From Shewanella vesiculosa (GTDB lineage: Bacteria > Pseudomonadota > Gammaproteobacteria > Enterobacterales > Shewanellaceae), in the NCBI RefSeq assembly GCF_021560015.1, contig NZ_CP073588.1, forward strand, positions 4,138,501 through 4,202,500: a DNA stretch of 64,000 nt, written 5' to 3'. The position numbers and the translations under genes are program-made. Under the pieces are notes generated by a model. The model worked only from the letters and a program-made list of their open reading frames with translations, did not search any database and had not been told where the DNA came from. The stretch's first letter is position 1, and each line of letters opens with the position of its first letter. Positions 8,698-16,821 of this stretch are shown in pieces.

Positions 8698-9093
8698 CTA
8701 TTCCTCAGGCAGGTATACCTTAAAGGTTTTGTCGGCAATGATTTTGCCATTGAGGGTTAATGTCATGCGCCAGTTACCAAGTTTGTTGTTAACCGGCGCC
8801 CAGATGCAATCACCCAGATAAAAGCGCCAATCATTTTCCTTGATAAACACTTCACCCTCAAACGGTGAGCGAATGTTACCGTCATCGTCAGGAATGTCAG
8901 GATGATAAATACAGTAAGTTAGTATCTGGTTTTTGGCTTTTTTGATGCGAGTGATAAAGCCAAATTCAGTATCGATAAGGGCGGGCACATGGACCGTTGC
9001 CTGTAACAAGCGCGGTAGCTCGTCACTACTATTGTCCCACTGGCTAAAAATCCCACTGTAAATAATACTGACATCCGCTTTTAATTTACTCAA
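8698..9093 (-). CDS. DUF3859-like hypothetical protein
   Basis: 131 residues with no signal peptide. It is beta-rich and aromatic-rich, with segments EGEVFIKENDWRFYLGDCIW and NWRMTLTLNGKIIADKTF. The size and the final strand pattern resemble the DUF3859 family, for which I know no function. It lies 18 bp downstream of aroQ on the same strand and may be co-transcribed with it. Confidence 0.65.
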   Translation of the reverse strand: MSKLKADVSIIYSGIFSQWDNSSDELPRLLQATVHVPALIDTEFGFITRIKKAKNQILTYCIYHPDIPDDDGNIRSPFEGEVFIKENDWRFYLGDCIWAPVNNKLGNWRMTLTLNGKIIADKTFKVYLPEE

Positions 9094-9111
9094 GCGCTAC
9101 CCTTATTCACT

Positions 9112-9558
9112 CTAGTGTTGATCATTTAAGTGTTTAATTGCCGCTTGTAACGCGAATTCATAACCTTGCGCGCCTAAGCCACAAATCACGCCCTGGGCTT
9201 TGTCAGAAAAGTACGAATGGTGTCTAAATGGCTCACGGGCATGTACGTTGGATAAATGCACTTCAATAAATGGAACAGCCACGCCGAGTATCGCATCGCG
9301 CAGAGCAACACTCGTGTGAGTAAAAGCAGCAGGGTTGATAATAATAAATTGTGCATCAGTTGCATGAATCGCATCAATAAGCTGGTACTCAGCATTGGAC
9401 TGAATATGTTCAAGTTGAACGCCAGCTAGGGCCGCATTTTTGCTTAACTCGTCAACAATAGTTGTCAGGGTTTGGTGACCGTAATGCCCCGGTTCGCGAC
9501 GGCCAAGTAGATTTAAATTAGGACCGTTGATCAATAAAATTTTTAGGGTTTGGCTCAT
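9112..9558 (-). CDS. aroQ: Type II 3-dehydroquinate dehydratase
   Basis: 148 residues from MSQTLKILL. The type II DHQase fold is clear: [20 protein letters not shown] with the catalytic Tyr and Arg near residues 20-29, [32 protein letters not shown] and [21 protein letters not shown] with the catalytic His. It dehydrates 3-dehydroquinate to 3-dehydroshikimate in the cytoplasmic shikimate pathway. The start is set by AGGAA ~7 bp upstream; a longer in-frame extension to 9621 lacks such a signal. In many gammaproteobacteria aroQ precedes accBC; here it does not. Confidence 0.95.
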   Translation of the reverse strand: MSQTLKILLINGPNLNLLGRREPGHYGHQTLTTIVDELSKNAALAGVQLEHIQSNAEYQLIDAIHATDAQFIIINPAAFTHTSVALRDAILGVAVPFIEVHLSNVHAREPFRHHSYFSDKAQGVICGLGAQGYEFALQAAIKHLNDQH

Positions 9559-9714
9559 AATGGTTCCTGTAAACATCGCAAAGTAAGTCGATTTAATCTG
9601 CAGCACAAAAGCGGTTAACAAGCATTCTTACCGAAGACGGTTATTAGGTAAACCAAAAAATGCTCAACTCGCGCATAAGGTTAAACGATTGAGCGATGGA
9701 AGAGACACTTTTTA

Positions 9715-10131
9715 TTAATAGTCAGATTTATTTTGGCGCATTGCCTTAGTGGCACCGCGTTGTTTCTTTGTTTCAATACGCCGTTTTTGACTGCCTTTTG
9801 TTGCTCTGGTGGGGATACGAGCTTTTTGCACAATACCCACGCTTTTTACCAGTTCAATAAACTGTTCTAATGCCGTTTGACGGTTAAAATCTTGGCTGCG
9901 TGATTGCTGACACTTTATAATGATCTTACCGCTTTTAGTTATGCGATGGTCGGCTTTTTCGAGCAGTTTTTGTTGATAAAACTCAGGTAAAGACGATGAG
10001 GCAATATCAAAGGTGAGTTGAGCTGCGGTAGAGACTTTATTAATGTGCTGGCCACCCGCACCGCTTGAGCGGACAAATTGCCATTCAATTTCGTTGTCTT
10101 GCAATATGACTCGTTGAGTAATTTGTATCAT
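9715..10131 (-). CDS. arfB: Alternative ribosome-rescue peptidyl-tRNA hydrolase ArfB (YaeJ)
   Basis: 138 residues, matching ArfB length. The release-factor GGQ motif is in SSGAGGQHINKVSTAAQLTFD (~residues 22-42). A basic C-terminal tail rich in Lys/Arg/Gln (residues ~105-138, e.g. KGSQKRRIETKKQRG) is the segment that ArfB inserts into the mRNA channel of stalled ribosomes. It hydrolyses peptidyl-tRNA on non-stop complexes. It lies upstream of aroQ on the same strand with a ~150-bp gap. Confidence 0.94.
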   Translation of the reverse strand: MIQITQRVILQDNEIEWQFVRSSGAGGQHINKVSTAAQLTFDIASSSLPEFYQQKLLEKADHRITKSGKIIIKCQQSRSQDFNRQTALEQFIELVKSVGIVQKARIPTRATKGSQKRRIETKKQRGATKAMRQNKSDY

Positions 10132-10452
10132 TCGGGTGTGGTCGTCCCCTTAAATTGATTATCGATAAACCTATTCTTATACTTAATATTTCAAAAGTAC
10201 GAGGGTTTATTTTATGTGGTATTGGCCTATTCTACCGTAATTGGACAAATTTTTCAGTGTTGTCATTTGACCACCTCTAGTCTGATCAGTTGGCTCGGAG
10301 CAACTAAAATTCTGATTGGCCTCTGAGTTATTACATATTTAATGAAATGAATAGAATAGTTTTGCTATTATTAGCGCCATTGTGGCTTTACACGATTACA
10401 TCACCGTATAAAGTCTGTTCTATGGCCTGATTACAAGGCTGGAGTTGCCGTT
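10132..10452. other. Intergenic region arfB / STAS-like gene
   Basis: 321 bp that must hold two divergent promoters. No distinctive repeat, hairpin or known operator was recognised. Confidence 0.5.
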
Positions 10453-10818
10453 ATGTTGTGTCAAATTCCCGATATTTCCAAGGGTGTGATTAGTTTATTT
10501 GTCAGTGGCCGTTTATCGGCACAAGATTATCGTACCCGTTTACAACCTGCCATTAAGAGTTACCGTAAAGATTGGAATCAAGTGTGTCTGTATATTGAAG
10601 CAGATGTATTACTCGAAGGCTGGGAATTTGGTTCATTAACCGGCAGTGGTGAAGTGCAGTTACCTGAGTTTGATGCGCTAGTGTTTGTCGGTGGCCCTGA
10701 TTGGGTGGGTAATTCTGTGAGGTTGATGGGGCCATTTATGCAAGGCGAAGTAGCATGGTTCCCATTAGAGCGTAAGCAAGATGCTGTCTCTTGGATTGCC
10801 AAACGTTCTGCGTGCTAG
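10453..10818 (+). CDS. SpoIIAA-like (STAS/SEC14-type) domain protein
   Basis: 121 residues, the length of single-domain SpoIIAA-like/DUF3478 proteins. The pattern is typical: an N-terminal strand ISLFVSGRLSAQDY ("GRLTAEDYE"-like), RLQPAIKSYRKDWNQVCLYIEAD, a helix, FDALVFVGGPDW and a final WFPLERKQDAVSWI helix. These small cytosolic proteins have no firmly assigned function; some are thought to bind lipids or partners. No operon neighbours are evident. Confidence 0.78.
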   Translation: MLCQIPDISKGVISLFVSGRLSAQDYRTRLQPAIKSYRKDWNQVCLYIEADVLLEGWEFGSLTGSGEVQLPEFDALVFVGGPDWVGNSVRLMGPFMQGEVAWFPLERKQDAVSWIAKRSAC

Positions 10819-10981
10819 AAGCCGTGTGGTAGCAGCTTTTATATTGCTAACGATTATTTATGGCGAAAATGACTCATCATAAGCGTTAGCTAGTAGCAAA
10901 TTATCAGCAACTGTTGCAAAATTCACCTTTAAAGGTCAGTAGGCCTTAGTATTAATCGATTACTCTAGAACAGGATTACTT

Positions 10982-11158
10982 ATGTCATTATCAAAGCTTT
11001 TTGCCGTATCAAGTGCGTTATTGTTAACGCTTAGTTTAACGGCATGCGCCCCTGAAGTGGGGAGTGAAGCATGGTGTAAGCAAATGAAAGAAAAACAAAG
11101 TGGTGATTGGACTGCTAATGAAGCTGCCGATTATGCCAAGCACTGCGTATTTAAATAA
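10982..11158 (+). CDS. Small DUF3012-like lipoprotein
   Basis: 58 residues, translated directly: a signal peptide with lipobox SLTAC (Cys22), then GSEAWCKQMKEKQSGDWTANEA and a final KHC. Two further Cys (32 and 55) flank the mature domain. This matches the DUF3012 pattern (G-x-E-x-WC ... DWTANEA ... YAKHC) known from Shewanella and Vibrio. AGGA lies 7 bp before the ATG. The role is unknown. It lies just ahead of the metal-efflux genes, but a link is only inference. Confidence 0.8.
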   Translation: MSLSKLFAVSSALLLTLSLTACAPEVGSEAWCKQMKEKQSGDWTANEAADYAKHCVFK

Positions 11159-11178
11159 TATTGTTTAGGAGTGGGTGG

Positions 11179-11613
11179 TTGAGTTATCGCGTTTTGCCTT
11201 TTATGGCTAGTATAGCCAAATTACTGATTGCCATTGTGCTACTTCAATTTGTGGGCGCCAACATGGGCGCGCATCAGTTGCATGCGGGCAACAGTAACGA
11301 AGAGCAAAATAACCACCCACATCTGCAATTTACCACCGAAGTGATTACCCTTGCTGAATGTGTCGACTGTGCCTGTGCGCTCGACGGCTTAGGTATTCAT
11401 TCCGTTAATGATGATCATCAGCATGCTGCCAGTAGTACCGATATTGAGCGCGTTGATGTGTGCTTAGATTGCCAGTGTCATGGCGGTCATGTGGCACTTG
11501 CTATGCTTAACGATAATATCACCCATGAGCATTTTCATGATGCTTATGCCAATGTTAGCCTGCACTACTTAGCTCCAGAATCTTTTCCGACTTATCGTCC
11601 TCCGATAGCTTAA
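11179..11613 (+). CDS. His/Cys-rich CzcI-like protein of the metal-efflux locus
   Basis: About 144 residues. TTG 11179 is preferred, with TAGGAG 7 bp upstream; ATG 11203 is an alternative. A hydrophobic N-terminal signal or anchor (SIAKLLIAIVLLQFVGA) is followed by a mature part rich in His and paired Cys (ECVDCACALDG, DDHQHAA, CLDCQCHGGH, HEHFHD). It precedes RND adaptor and pump genes, as CzcI-like small periplasmic proteins do in czc/cnr-type operons. A metal-binding or sensing role in the periplasm is inferred from composition and position; no enzyme motif is seen. Confidence 0.68.
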   Translation: MSYRVLPFMASIAKLLIAIVLLQFVGANMGAHQLHAGNSNEEQNNHPHLQFTTEVITLAECVDCACALDGLGIHSVNDDHQHAASSTDIERVDVCLDCQCHGGHVALAMLNDNITHEHFHDAYANVSLHYLAPESFPTYRPPIA

Positions 11614-11797
11614 TCCTTTTAAACAGCTTTTTATTGTTTAGTTCTGCACCTTGATCTGCTCACATTGCGTAAATGAGTGCTACTTTTTTGCATTTTATTT
11701 TAACGTTATCTGACGCTTATTAAGGCTGGTGGCTAAACCGATTATCGTTGATCCCCTCTGGGGTTGTCGACGGTCTAGATTGTTTTTAGGATTGACC

Positions 11798-11920
11798 ATG
11801 AAAACCAAATTAGTAGCGCTTTTATCTTTATTGGCAGGATTAAATGCCAAATTTACCGTACCTCATCTCAAGAGTCGTGTCGTTATCATTGCTCATTCAA
11901 CAGCATGGATAAATAGCTAG
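11798..11920 (+). CDS. Possible 40-residue leader ORF of the RND operon
   Basis: ATG with AGGA 6-7 bp upstream opens a 40-codon frame (MKTKLVALLSLLAG...) that stops with TAG at 11918-11920, nine bases before the TTG start of the adaptor and in the same frame. Its N-terminus looks like the start of a signal peptide but the rest does not. It may be a translationally coupled leader peptide, or the ancestral adaptor start cut off by a nonsense codon. Confidence 0.35.
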   Translation: MKTKLVALLSLLAGLNAKFTVPHLKSRVVIIAHSTAWINS

Positions 11921-11929
11921 AGGGGGCTA

Positions 11930-13030
11930 TTGCTCTGTTCTGGGTTATTGACATCATTATTGTTATTGTCGAGCTTGCCTGTTCAGGCAAGCAATGAATC
12001 TACAGCAACTGACCACCAAGAGTTATTGTTAAGCTTAAATGCTGAGCAAAGACAGTTAGCCGGAATTGAAGTGTCTGAATTGAGCCTACAAGCGTTTAAT
12101 TTACAGGCGGTCGCGACCGCGCAATTAATCGTCGATAAAGACAAAACCATTACCATAGCCCCGCAATTAGACATGCAGATCCTCAAGCGTCATGTAGTGC
12201 CCGGAGAGCAGGTCACCCAGGGGCAGCCGTTGTTAACCATAGGTGGTGCTGACATTGCTGCTGCCCAAGCCGATTACATTAATGCCGCCACTGAATGGGA
12301 TCGGATCAAGCGCATGACCCCAGGCACCATAAGTGCCAGTCAGCGGATGCAAATCGAAGTGAATGCCGAGTTAAAGCGAGCTATTTTACAAGCCATCATG
12401 ATGACACCCGCGCAAATTAAAGCCTTAGCTAAATCACCGAGTTCGATTGGCCAGTTCCAGTTATTAGCACCTATCAATGGGCGAGTTCAACAAGATGTCG
12501 CGACGTTAGGCCAGGTACTCGATGCGGGTACGCCTTTAATGCAACTCACCGATGAGTCGTATTTATGGGTGCAGGCCGAGCTTACGCCTCTACAAGCGGA
12601 TCAAGTGGATATGGGCCGCAATGTGTTAGTGCGTGTCGGTGATCGTACTCGTGACGGCATTATTATTGGTCGTTCCCATGAAATTAGTGCGCAAACCCGT
12701 ACCGAGCAAGTGTTGGTGAGAATGGCAAATCCAGGCCATGAATTACATGCAGGAGAGTTTGCCGAATTGTACCTAGCGGAAGATAAGCAGGTTAAATCGG
12801 TTGGCTTTATTGTACCTGATGCTGCGTTAACTCGCAGTGGTGATGGCGACTGGCAAGTGTTTATTGAGCAGGAGGGGAAGTTCAGTGCAGTCGAGGTGAC
12901 TGTGGTTGAGCGTCAACGCGGGTTGAGTTTTATTCGCGGTTTAACACCGAAAACTCGGGTGGTGATCTCTGGGGCTTTTTTCTTAGCATCTGAGCAAGCC
13001 AAAGCTGGTTTTGACATCCACAATCACTAA
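11930..13030 (+). CDS. RND efflux periplasmic adaptor (CzcB/CusB-like membrane fusion protein)
   Basis: 366 residues starting at TTG with AGAGGGG ~7 bp upstream. A signal peptide (LLTSLLLLSSLPVQAS) is followed by the adaptor order: barrel-sandwich half KTITIAPQLDMQILKRHVVPGEQVTQGQPLLTI, a short helical hairpin (~residues 105-155), the second lipoyl half LAPINGRVQQDVATLGQVLDAGTPL, a beta-barrel and a membrane-proximal domain. It links the inner-membrane pump at 13047 to an outer-membrane channel; no TolC-like gene is present here, so the channel must be encoded elsewhere. The gap to the pump is 16 bp. An unusual TTG start follows a small in-frame ORF. Confidence 0.88.
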   Translation: MLCSGLLTSLLLLSSLPVQASNESTATDHQELLLSLNAEQRQLAGIEVSELSLQAFNLQAVATAQLIVDKDKTITIAPQLDMQILKRHVVPGEQVTQGQPLLTIGGADIAAAQADYINAATEWDRIKRMTPGTISASQRMQIEVNAELKRAILQAIMMTPAQIKALAKSPSSIGQFQLLAPINGRVQQDVATLGQVLDAGTPLMQLTDESYLWVQAELTPLQADQVDMGRNVLVRVGDRTRDGIIIGRSHEISAQTRTEQVLVRMANPGHELHAGEFAELYLAEDKQVKSVGFIVPDAALTRSGDGDWQVFIEQEGKFSAVEVTVVERQRGLSFIRGLTPKTRVVISGAFFLASEQAKAGFDIHNH

Positions 13031-13046
13031 GCGCTAGGACATCATC

Positions 13047-16000
13047 ATGTTATATAAATTAATTGAGATTGCCGTTGAAAAGCGGTTATTGGTTTTACTT
13101 AGCTTGCTCGCAGCGGTTGTGGCTTCAATATTCATGCTGCCAAAACTAAATTTAGATGCATTTCCAGATGTGACTAATGTGCAAGTGACCATTAACACAG
13201 AAGCTGAAGGTTTGGCTGCCGAAGAAGTTGAAAAACTGATTAGTTATCCGGTCGAGTCGGCTATGTATGCCTTACCCGCGGTGACTGAAGTGCGTTCATT
13301 ATCGCGCACTGGTTTGTCGTTGGTGACCGTAGTGTTTGCCGAGGGAACCGATATTTACTTTGCCCGTCAGCAAGTGTTTGAACAACTACAAGCTGCCAAA
13401 GAGTCGATTCCTGCGGGTGTCGGTACTCCCGAAATAGGCCCAAACACCTCGGGTTTAGGGCAAATTTATCAATACATTTTACGGGCTGAACCTGAAACCC
13501 ATATCAGCGCATCTGAGCTGCGTAGCTTAAATGATTACTTAGTTAAGCTGATATTAATGCCAGTAAGCGGTGTGACCGAAGTATTGTCATTTGGCGGCGA
13601 GGTGCTGCAATACCAAGTGCAAGTTGACCCTAATAAACTGCGCAGTTATGGCTTGTCGCTGACCCAAGTTAGCCAAGCATTGGAAAGTAATAATCGTAAC
13701 GCAGGCGGTTGGTTTATGGACCAAGGCCAAGAGCAATTAGTGGTCCGTGGTTATGGTTTATTGCCCGCAGGCGATGCTGGCTTACAAGCCATTGCCGACA
13801 TTCCGTTAACCGAAATCAATGGCACGCCTATTCGAGTGGCCGACATTGCTAACGTGGCATTTGGTAGTGAAATAAGAGTCGGCGCAGTGACTATGTCGCG
13901 TAGGCAAGCTGCTGATAATAACTCGTCATCCGATGTACAAGCACTGGGTGAAGTTGTTGCTGGCGTCGTGCTTAAACGCATGGGGGCCAATACCAAAGCC
14001 ACCATTGATGACATCAATTCACGTATTAGTTTGATTGAGCAATCCTTACCAAAAGGAGTGTCATTTGAGGTGTTTTATGACCAAGCCGATTTGGTCGAGC
14101 AAGCGGTAACCACAGTCGTTGAAGCGTTATTGATGGCCTTTGGGTTTATCGTGATTATTCTGGCGTTGTTTTTGGTCAACATCCGCGCCACCTTGTTGGT
14201 ATTGCTGTCGATCCCAGTGTCGATCGGGATCGCGTTATTGATCATGTCTTATTATGGTATGTCGGCTAACTTAATGTCCTTGGGTGGTCTGGCGGTCGCA
14301 ATAGGTATGCTCGTTGATGGCTCGGTGGTGATGGTTGAGAACATCTTTAAGCATGTTAGCGCTGAAACGGGCGCCAACCCAAATGCTGCTGTGCATCTTG
14401 ATGGTGATCATCATGCTACTCGTAAAAGTGGCTCTGATGCCCAAACCCAAAGTATGGCGATTAGGGTCATGCTGGCGGCCAAAGAAGTGTGCAGCCCTAT
14501 CTTCTTTGCGACAGCGATTATCATCGTGGTGTTCATGCCGTTATTTGCCCTTGAAGGTGTAGAAGGTAAGTTATTTCAGCCGATGGCGATTAGCATTATT
14601 TTAGCCATGATGGCGGCATTGGTGGTGGCATTATTTGCAGTACCCGCATTAGCGGTATTCTTGTTCAAACGCGGTGTTGTGGTGCGTCAAAGTAAAGTGC
14701 TGGCACCCATTGATGCGGTTTATCGCCGTATTTTGACACTGGTATTATCAAGCCCTAAATCGGTGATGTTAGCCGCTGTAGTGTTGTTTATCTCAAGCAT
14801 GTTGTTATTGCCAAAGTTAGGCACTGAATTTGTGCCAGAACTCGAAGAAGGCACCATTAACTTACGCGTCACACTGGCACCGACAGCAAGCTTGGCCACT
14901 TCTATTAACGTCGCGCCTAAAATTGAAGCCATGCTGCTGGAGTTTCCAGAGGTGGAATATGCCTTAAGTCGCATTGGCGCACCAGAGCTTGGCGGCGACC
15001 CCGAACCTGTGAGTAATATTGAAATCTATATTGGTCTTAAGCCGATAGAACAATGGACATCGGCAAGTAACCGCTTTGAGCTTCAGCGCTTAATGGAGCA
15101 AAGATTAGCGATATTCCCGGGATTATTGCTGACCTTCTCACAACCCATTGCGACTCGAGTGGATGAGCTATTATCAGGGGTTAAAGCGCAGTTAGCGATT
15201 AAGATATTTGGCCCAGATTTGAGCATATTATCGGAAAAAGGTCAGGTACTAACAGACTTAGTCGCAGCCATTCCTGGGGCGGTTGATGTATCGTTAGAAC
15301 AAGTCAGCGGTGAAGCTCAGTTAGTGGTTCGGCCTAAACGTGAAGTACTGGCACGTTATGGGATCAGCGTTGATGAAGTGATGAGTTTAGTCACTCAAGG
15401 TATTGGTGGTGCCAGCGCTGGTCAGGTGATTGACGGTAACGCTCGTTATGACATTAACCTGCGATTAGCCGCGCAATATCGTAATGCGCCTGATGCAATT
15501 GAAGATTTGCTCCTCAGTGGCGCCAATGGTGCGATTGTTCGCTTGGGCGATCTCGCTGATGTGGTGATTGAAATGGCGCCACCGAATATTCGTCGTGACG
15601 ATGTACAGCGCCGCGTGGTGGTGCAAGCCAACGTGTCGGGGCGTGATATGGGCTCGGTGGTCAATGATATTTATGCCATAGTGCCGCAAGCTGAATTACC
15701 TGCTGGCTATACTGTGGTGGTGGGCGGCCAATATGAAAACCAGCAACGAGCGCAACAAAAGCTAATGTTAGTGGTGCCCATTTCTATCGCACTGATTGGC
15801 CTATTGCTGTATTTCTCGTTTGGTTCAGTCAAACAAGTGGCCTTGATTATGGCTAATGTGCCATTGGCATTAATCGGCGGCGTAGTGGCTTTATATGCTA
15901 CTGGCACCTATTTATCTGTGCCCAGCTCCATCGGCTTTATCACCTTGTTTGGTGTTGCGGTGTTAAATGGTGTGGTGCTGGTGGACTCAATTAACCAGCG

Positions 16001-16259
16001 CAGACAATCATCAACTGAAAGCCTATACGACAGTGTTTATCAAGGTACAGTCGGGCGTTTACGTCCGGTGTTAATGACGGCACTGACGTCTGCATTAGGG
16101 CTGATCCCTATTTTGTTATCGTCTGGCGTGGGCAGTGAAATTCAACAGCCGTTAGCTGTCGTGATCATCGGCGGTTTGTTTAGCTCAACCGCCTTGACGT
16201 TATTAGTGTTGCCTACGGTTTATCAATGGTTGTATCGCGATAAACTATCATTGTCATAA
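13047..16259 (+). CDS. Heavy-metal efflux RND transporter (CzcA/CusA family)
   Basis: 1070 residues, the normal HME-RND length, with 12 predicted TM segments and two large periplasmic loops. Motifs: LDAFPDVTNVQVTI after TM1, GGLAVAIGMLVDGSVVMVEN in TM4, and FGVAVLNGVVLVDS in TM10-11. In TM4 the second Asp and the Glu of the proton relay (Asp/Glu of LVDG...VEN) are present, but the first Asp of the CzcA DFG element is replaced by Ala (GGLAVAIG), which is the CusA-like pattern. The CusA export methionine in the 'NEGD' region is not seen (ELEEGTINLRV). A cytoplasmic loop at ~430-475 has a His/Asp-rich insertion (HLDGDHH). The metal is therefore uncertain. Confidence 0.9.
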   Translation: MLYKLIEIAVEKRLLVLLSLLAAVVASIFMLPKLNLDAFPDVTNVQVTINTEAEGLAAEEVEKLISYPVESAMYALPAVTEVRSLSRTGLSLVTVVFAEGTDIYFARQQVFEQLQAAKESIPAGVGTPEIGPNTSGLGQIYQYILRAEPETHISASELRSLNDYLVKLILMPVSGVTEVLSFGGEVLQYQVQVDPNKLRSYGLSLTQVSQALESNNRNAGGWFMDQGQEQLVVRGYGLLPAGDAGLQAIADIPLTEINGTPIRVADIANVAFGSEIRVGAVTMSRRQAADNNSSSDVQALGEVVAGVVLKRMGANTKATIDDINSRISLIEQSLPKGVSFEVFYDQADLVEQAVTTVVEALLMAFGFIVIILALFLVNIRATLLVLLSIPVSIGIALLIMSYYGMSANLMSLGGLAVAIGMLVDGSVVMVENIFKHVSAETGANPNAAVHLDGDHHATRKSGSDAQTQSMAIRVMLAAKEVCSPIFFATAIIIVVFMPLFALEGVEGKLFQPMAISIILAMMAALVVALFAVPALAVFLFKRGVVVRQSKVLAPIDAVYRRILTLVLSSPKSVMLAAVVLFISSMLLLPKLGTEFVPELEEGTINLRVTLAPTASLATSINVAPKIEAMLLEFPEVEYALSRIGAPELGGDPEPVSNIEIYIGLKPIEQWTSASNRFELQRLMEQRLAIFPGLLLTFSQPIATRVDELLSGVKAQLAIKIFGPDLSILSEKGQVLTDLVAAIPGAVDVSLEQVSGEAQLVVRPKREVLARYGISVDEVMSLVTQGIGGASAGQVIDGNARYDINLRLAAQYRNAPDAIEDLLLSGANGAIVRLGDLADVVIEMAPPNIRRDDVQRRVVVQANVSGRDMGSVVNDIYAIVPQAELPAGYTVVVGGQYENQQRAQQKLMLVVPISIALIGLLLYFSFGSVKQVALIMANVPLALIGGVVALYATGTYLSVPSSIGFITLFGVAVLNGVVLVDSINQRRQSSTESLYDSVYQGTVGRLRPVLMTALTSALGLIPILLSSGVGSEIQQPLAVVIIGGLFSSTALTLLVLPTVYQWLYRDKLSLS

Positions 16260-16290
16260 AGCCTATTCGCTAAATAATACTTCAATCTTA

Positions 16291-16317
16291 AGCCTAATCA
16301 TCTGATTAGGCTTTTTC
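16291..16317 (+). terminator. Terminator of the RND operon
   Basis: Stem AGCCTAATC / GATTAGGCT, ATCT loop, then TTTTT. Confidence 0.9.
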
Positions 16318-16360
16318 ATTTTTATGAGTAAATCATGTAAAAAACTGCTTGCTTATTTAA

Positions 16361-16402
16361 GATTACAGTTGTAATTCAAATAAATAGATTACGTCTGTAA
16401 TC
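16361..16402 (+). promoter_or_regulatory. Tandem BlaI-type operators
   Basis: Two palindromes lie 26 bp apart (centre to centre) upstream of blaI: ATTACA-GT-TGTAAT (16362-16375) and GATTAC-GTCT-GTAATC (16387-16402). Both contain the TACA/TGTA-like core recognised by BlaI/MecI repressors. The arrangement predicts autorepression of the blaI-M56 pair. Confidence 0.8.
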
Positions 16403-16446
16403 CTTTTTTGTCCTCACAAGTTTTAACAACAAATGAGCGGTATAGC

Positions 16447-16821
16447 ATGAAAGAGATCAGCAATAGTGAATTAGTGGTGTTGCAGCAGCTTTGGCAACAG
16501 TCGCCATTAACCTCGAGCGAAGTGGTTGATGCCTTAGCACAAAGCCATGACATGCATGAGAAAACGGTGAAAACCTTGCTTAATCGTTTAGTTAAAAAAC
16601 AAGCCGTCAGTTTTGAAAAGCAGGGGCGGGTTTACCATTATTCACCGTTAATCGCTGAGCAGGACTATACCGTTAAAGAGTCACTTTCTTTTGTGGATCG
16701 CATGTTTGCCGGCAAGTTAACCCCACTGGTTGCCGGATTTGCGCAGAAAAACAAGCTGTCGGCAGAAGATGTCGCCGACCTGCAAACTTTACTCGATGAT
16801 TGGCAAAAGGAACAAAAGTGA
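16447..16821 (+). CDS. blaI: BlaI/MecI-family transcriptional repressor
   Basis: 124 residues from MKEISNSE, standard BlaI/CopY-superfamily size. The winged helix is evident (ELVVLQQLWQQSPLTSSEVVDAL, then EKTVKTLLNRLVKKQAV) followed by the wing RVYHYSPLI and a C-terminal dimerisation helix pair (~70-124). The classical cleavage region of BlaI/MecI would lie near the linker. Two palindromic operators lie just upstream. It overlaps the M56 peptidase gene by one base (TGATG), indicating translational coupling. The pair is a generic sensor-repressor module; no beta-lactamase gene is adjacent, so antibiotic induction is not implied. Confidence 0.9.
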   Translation: MKEISNSELVVLQQLWQQSPLTSSEVVDALAQSHDMHEKTVKTLLNRLVKKQAVSFEKQGRVYHYSPLIAEQDYTVKESLSFVDRMFAGKLTPLVAGFAQKNKLSAEDVADLQTLLDDWQKEQK

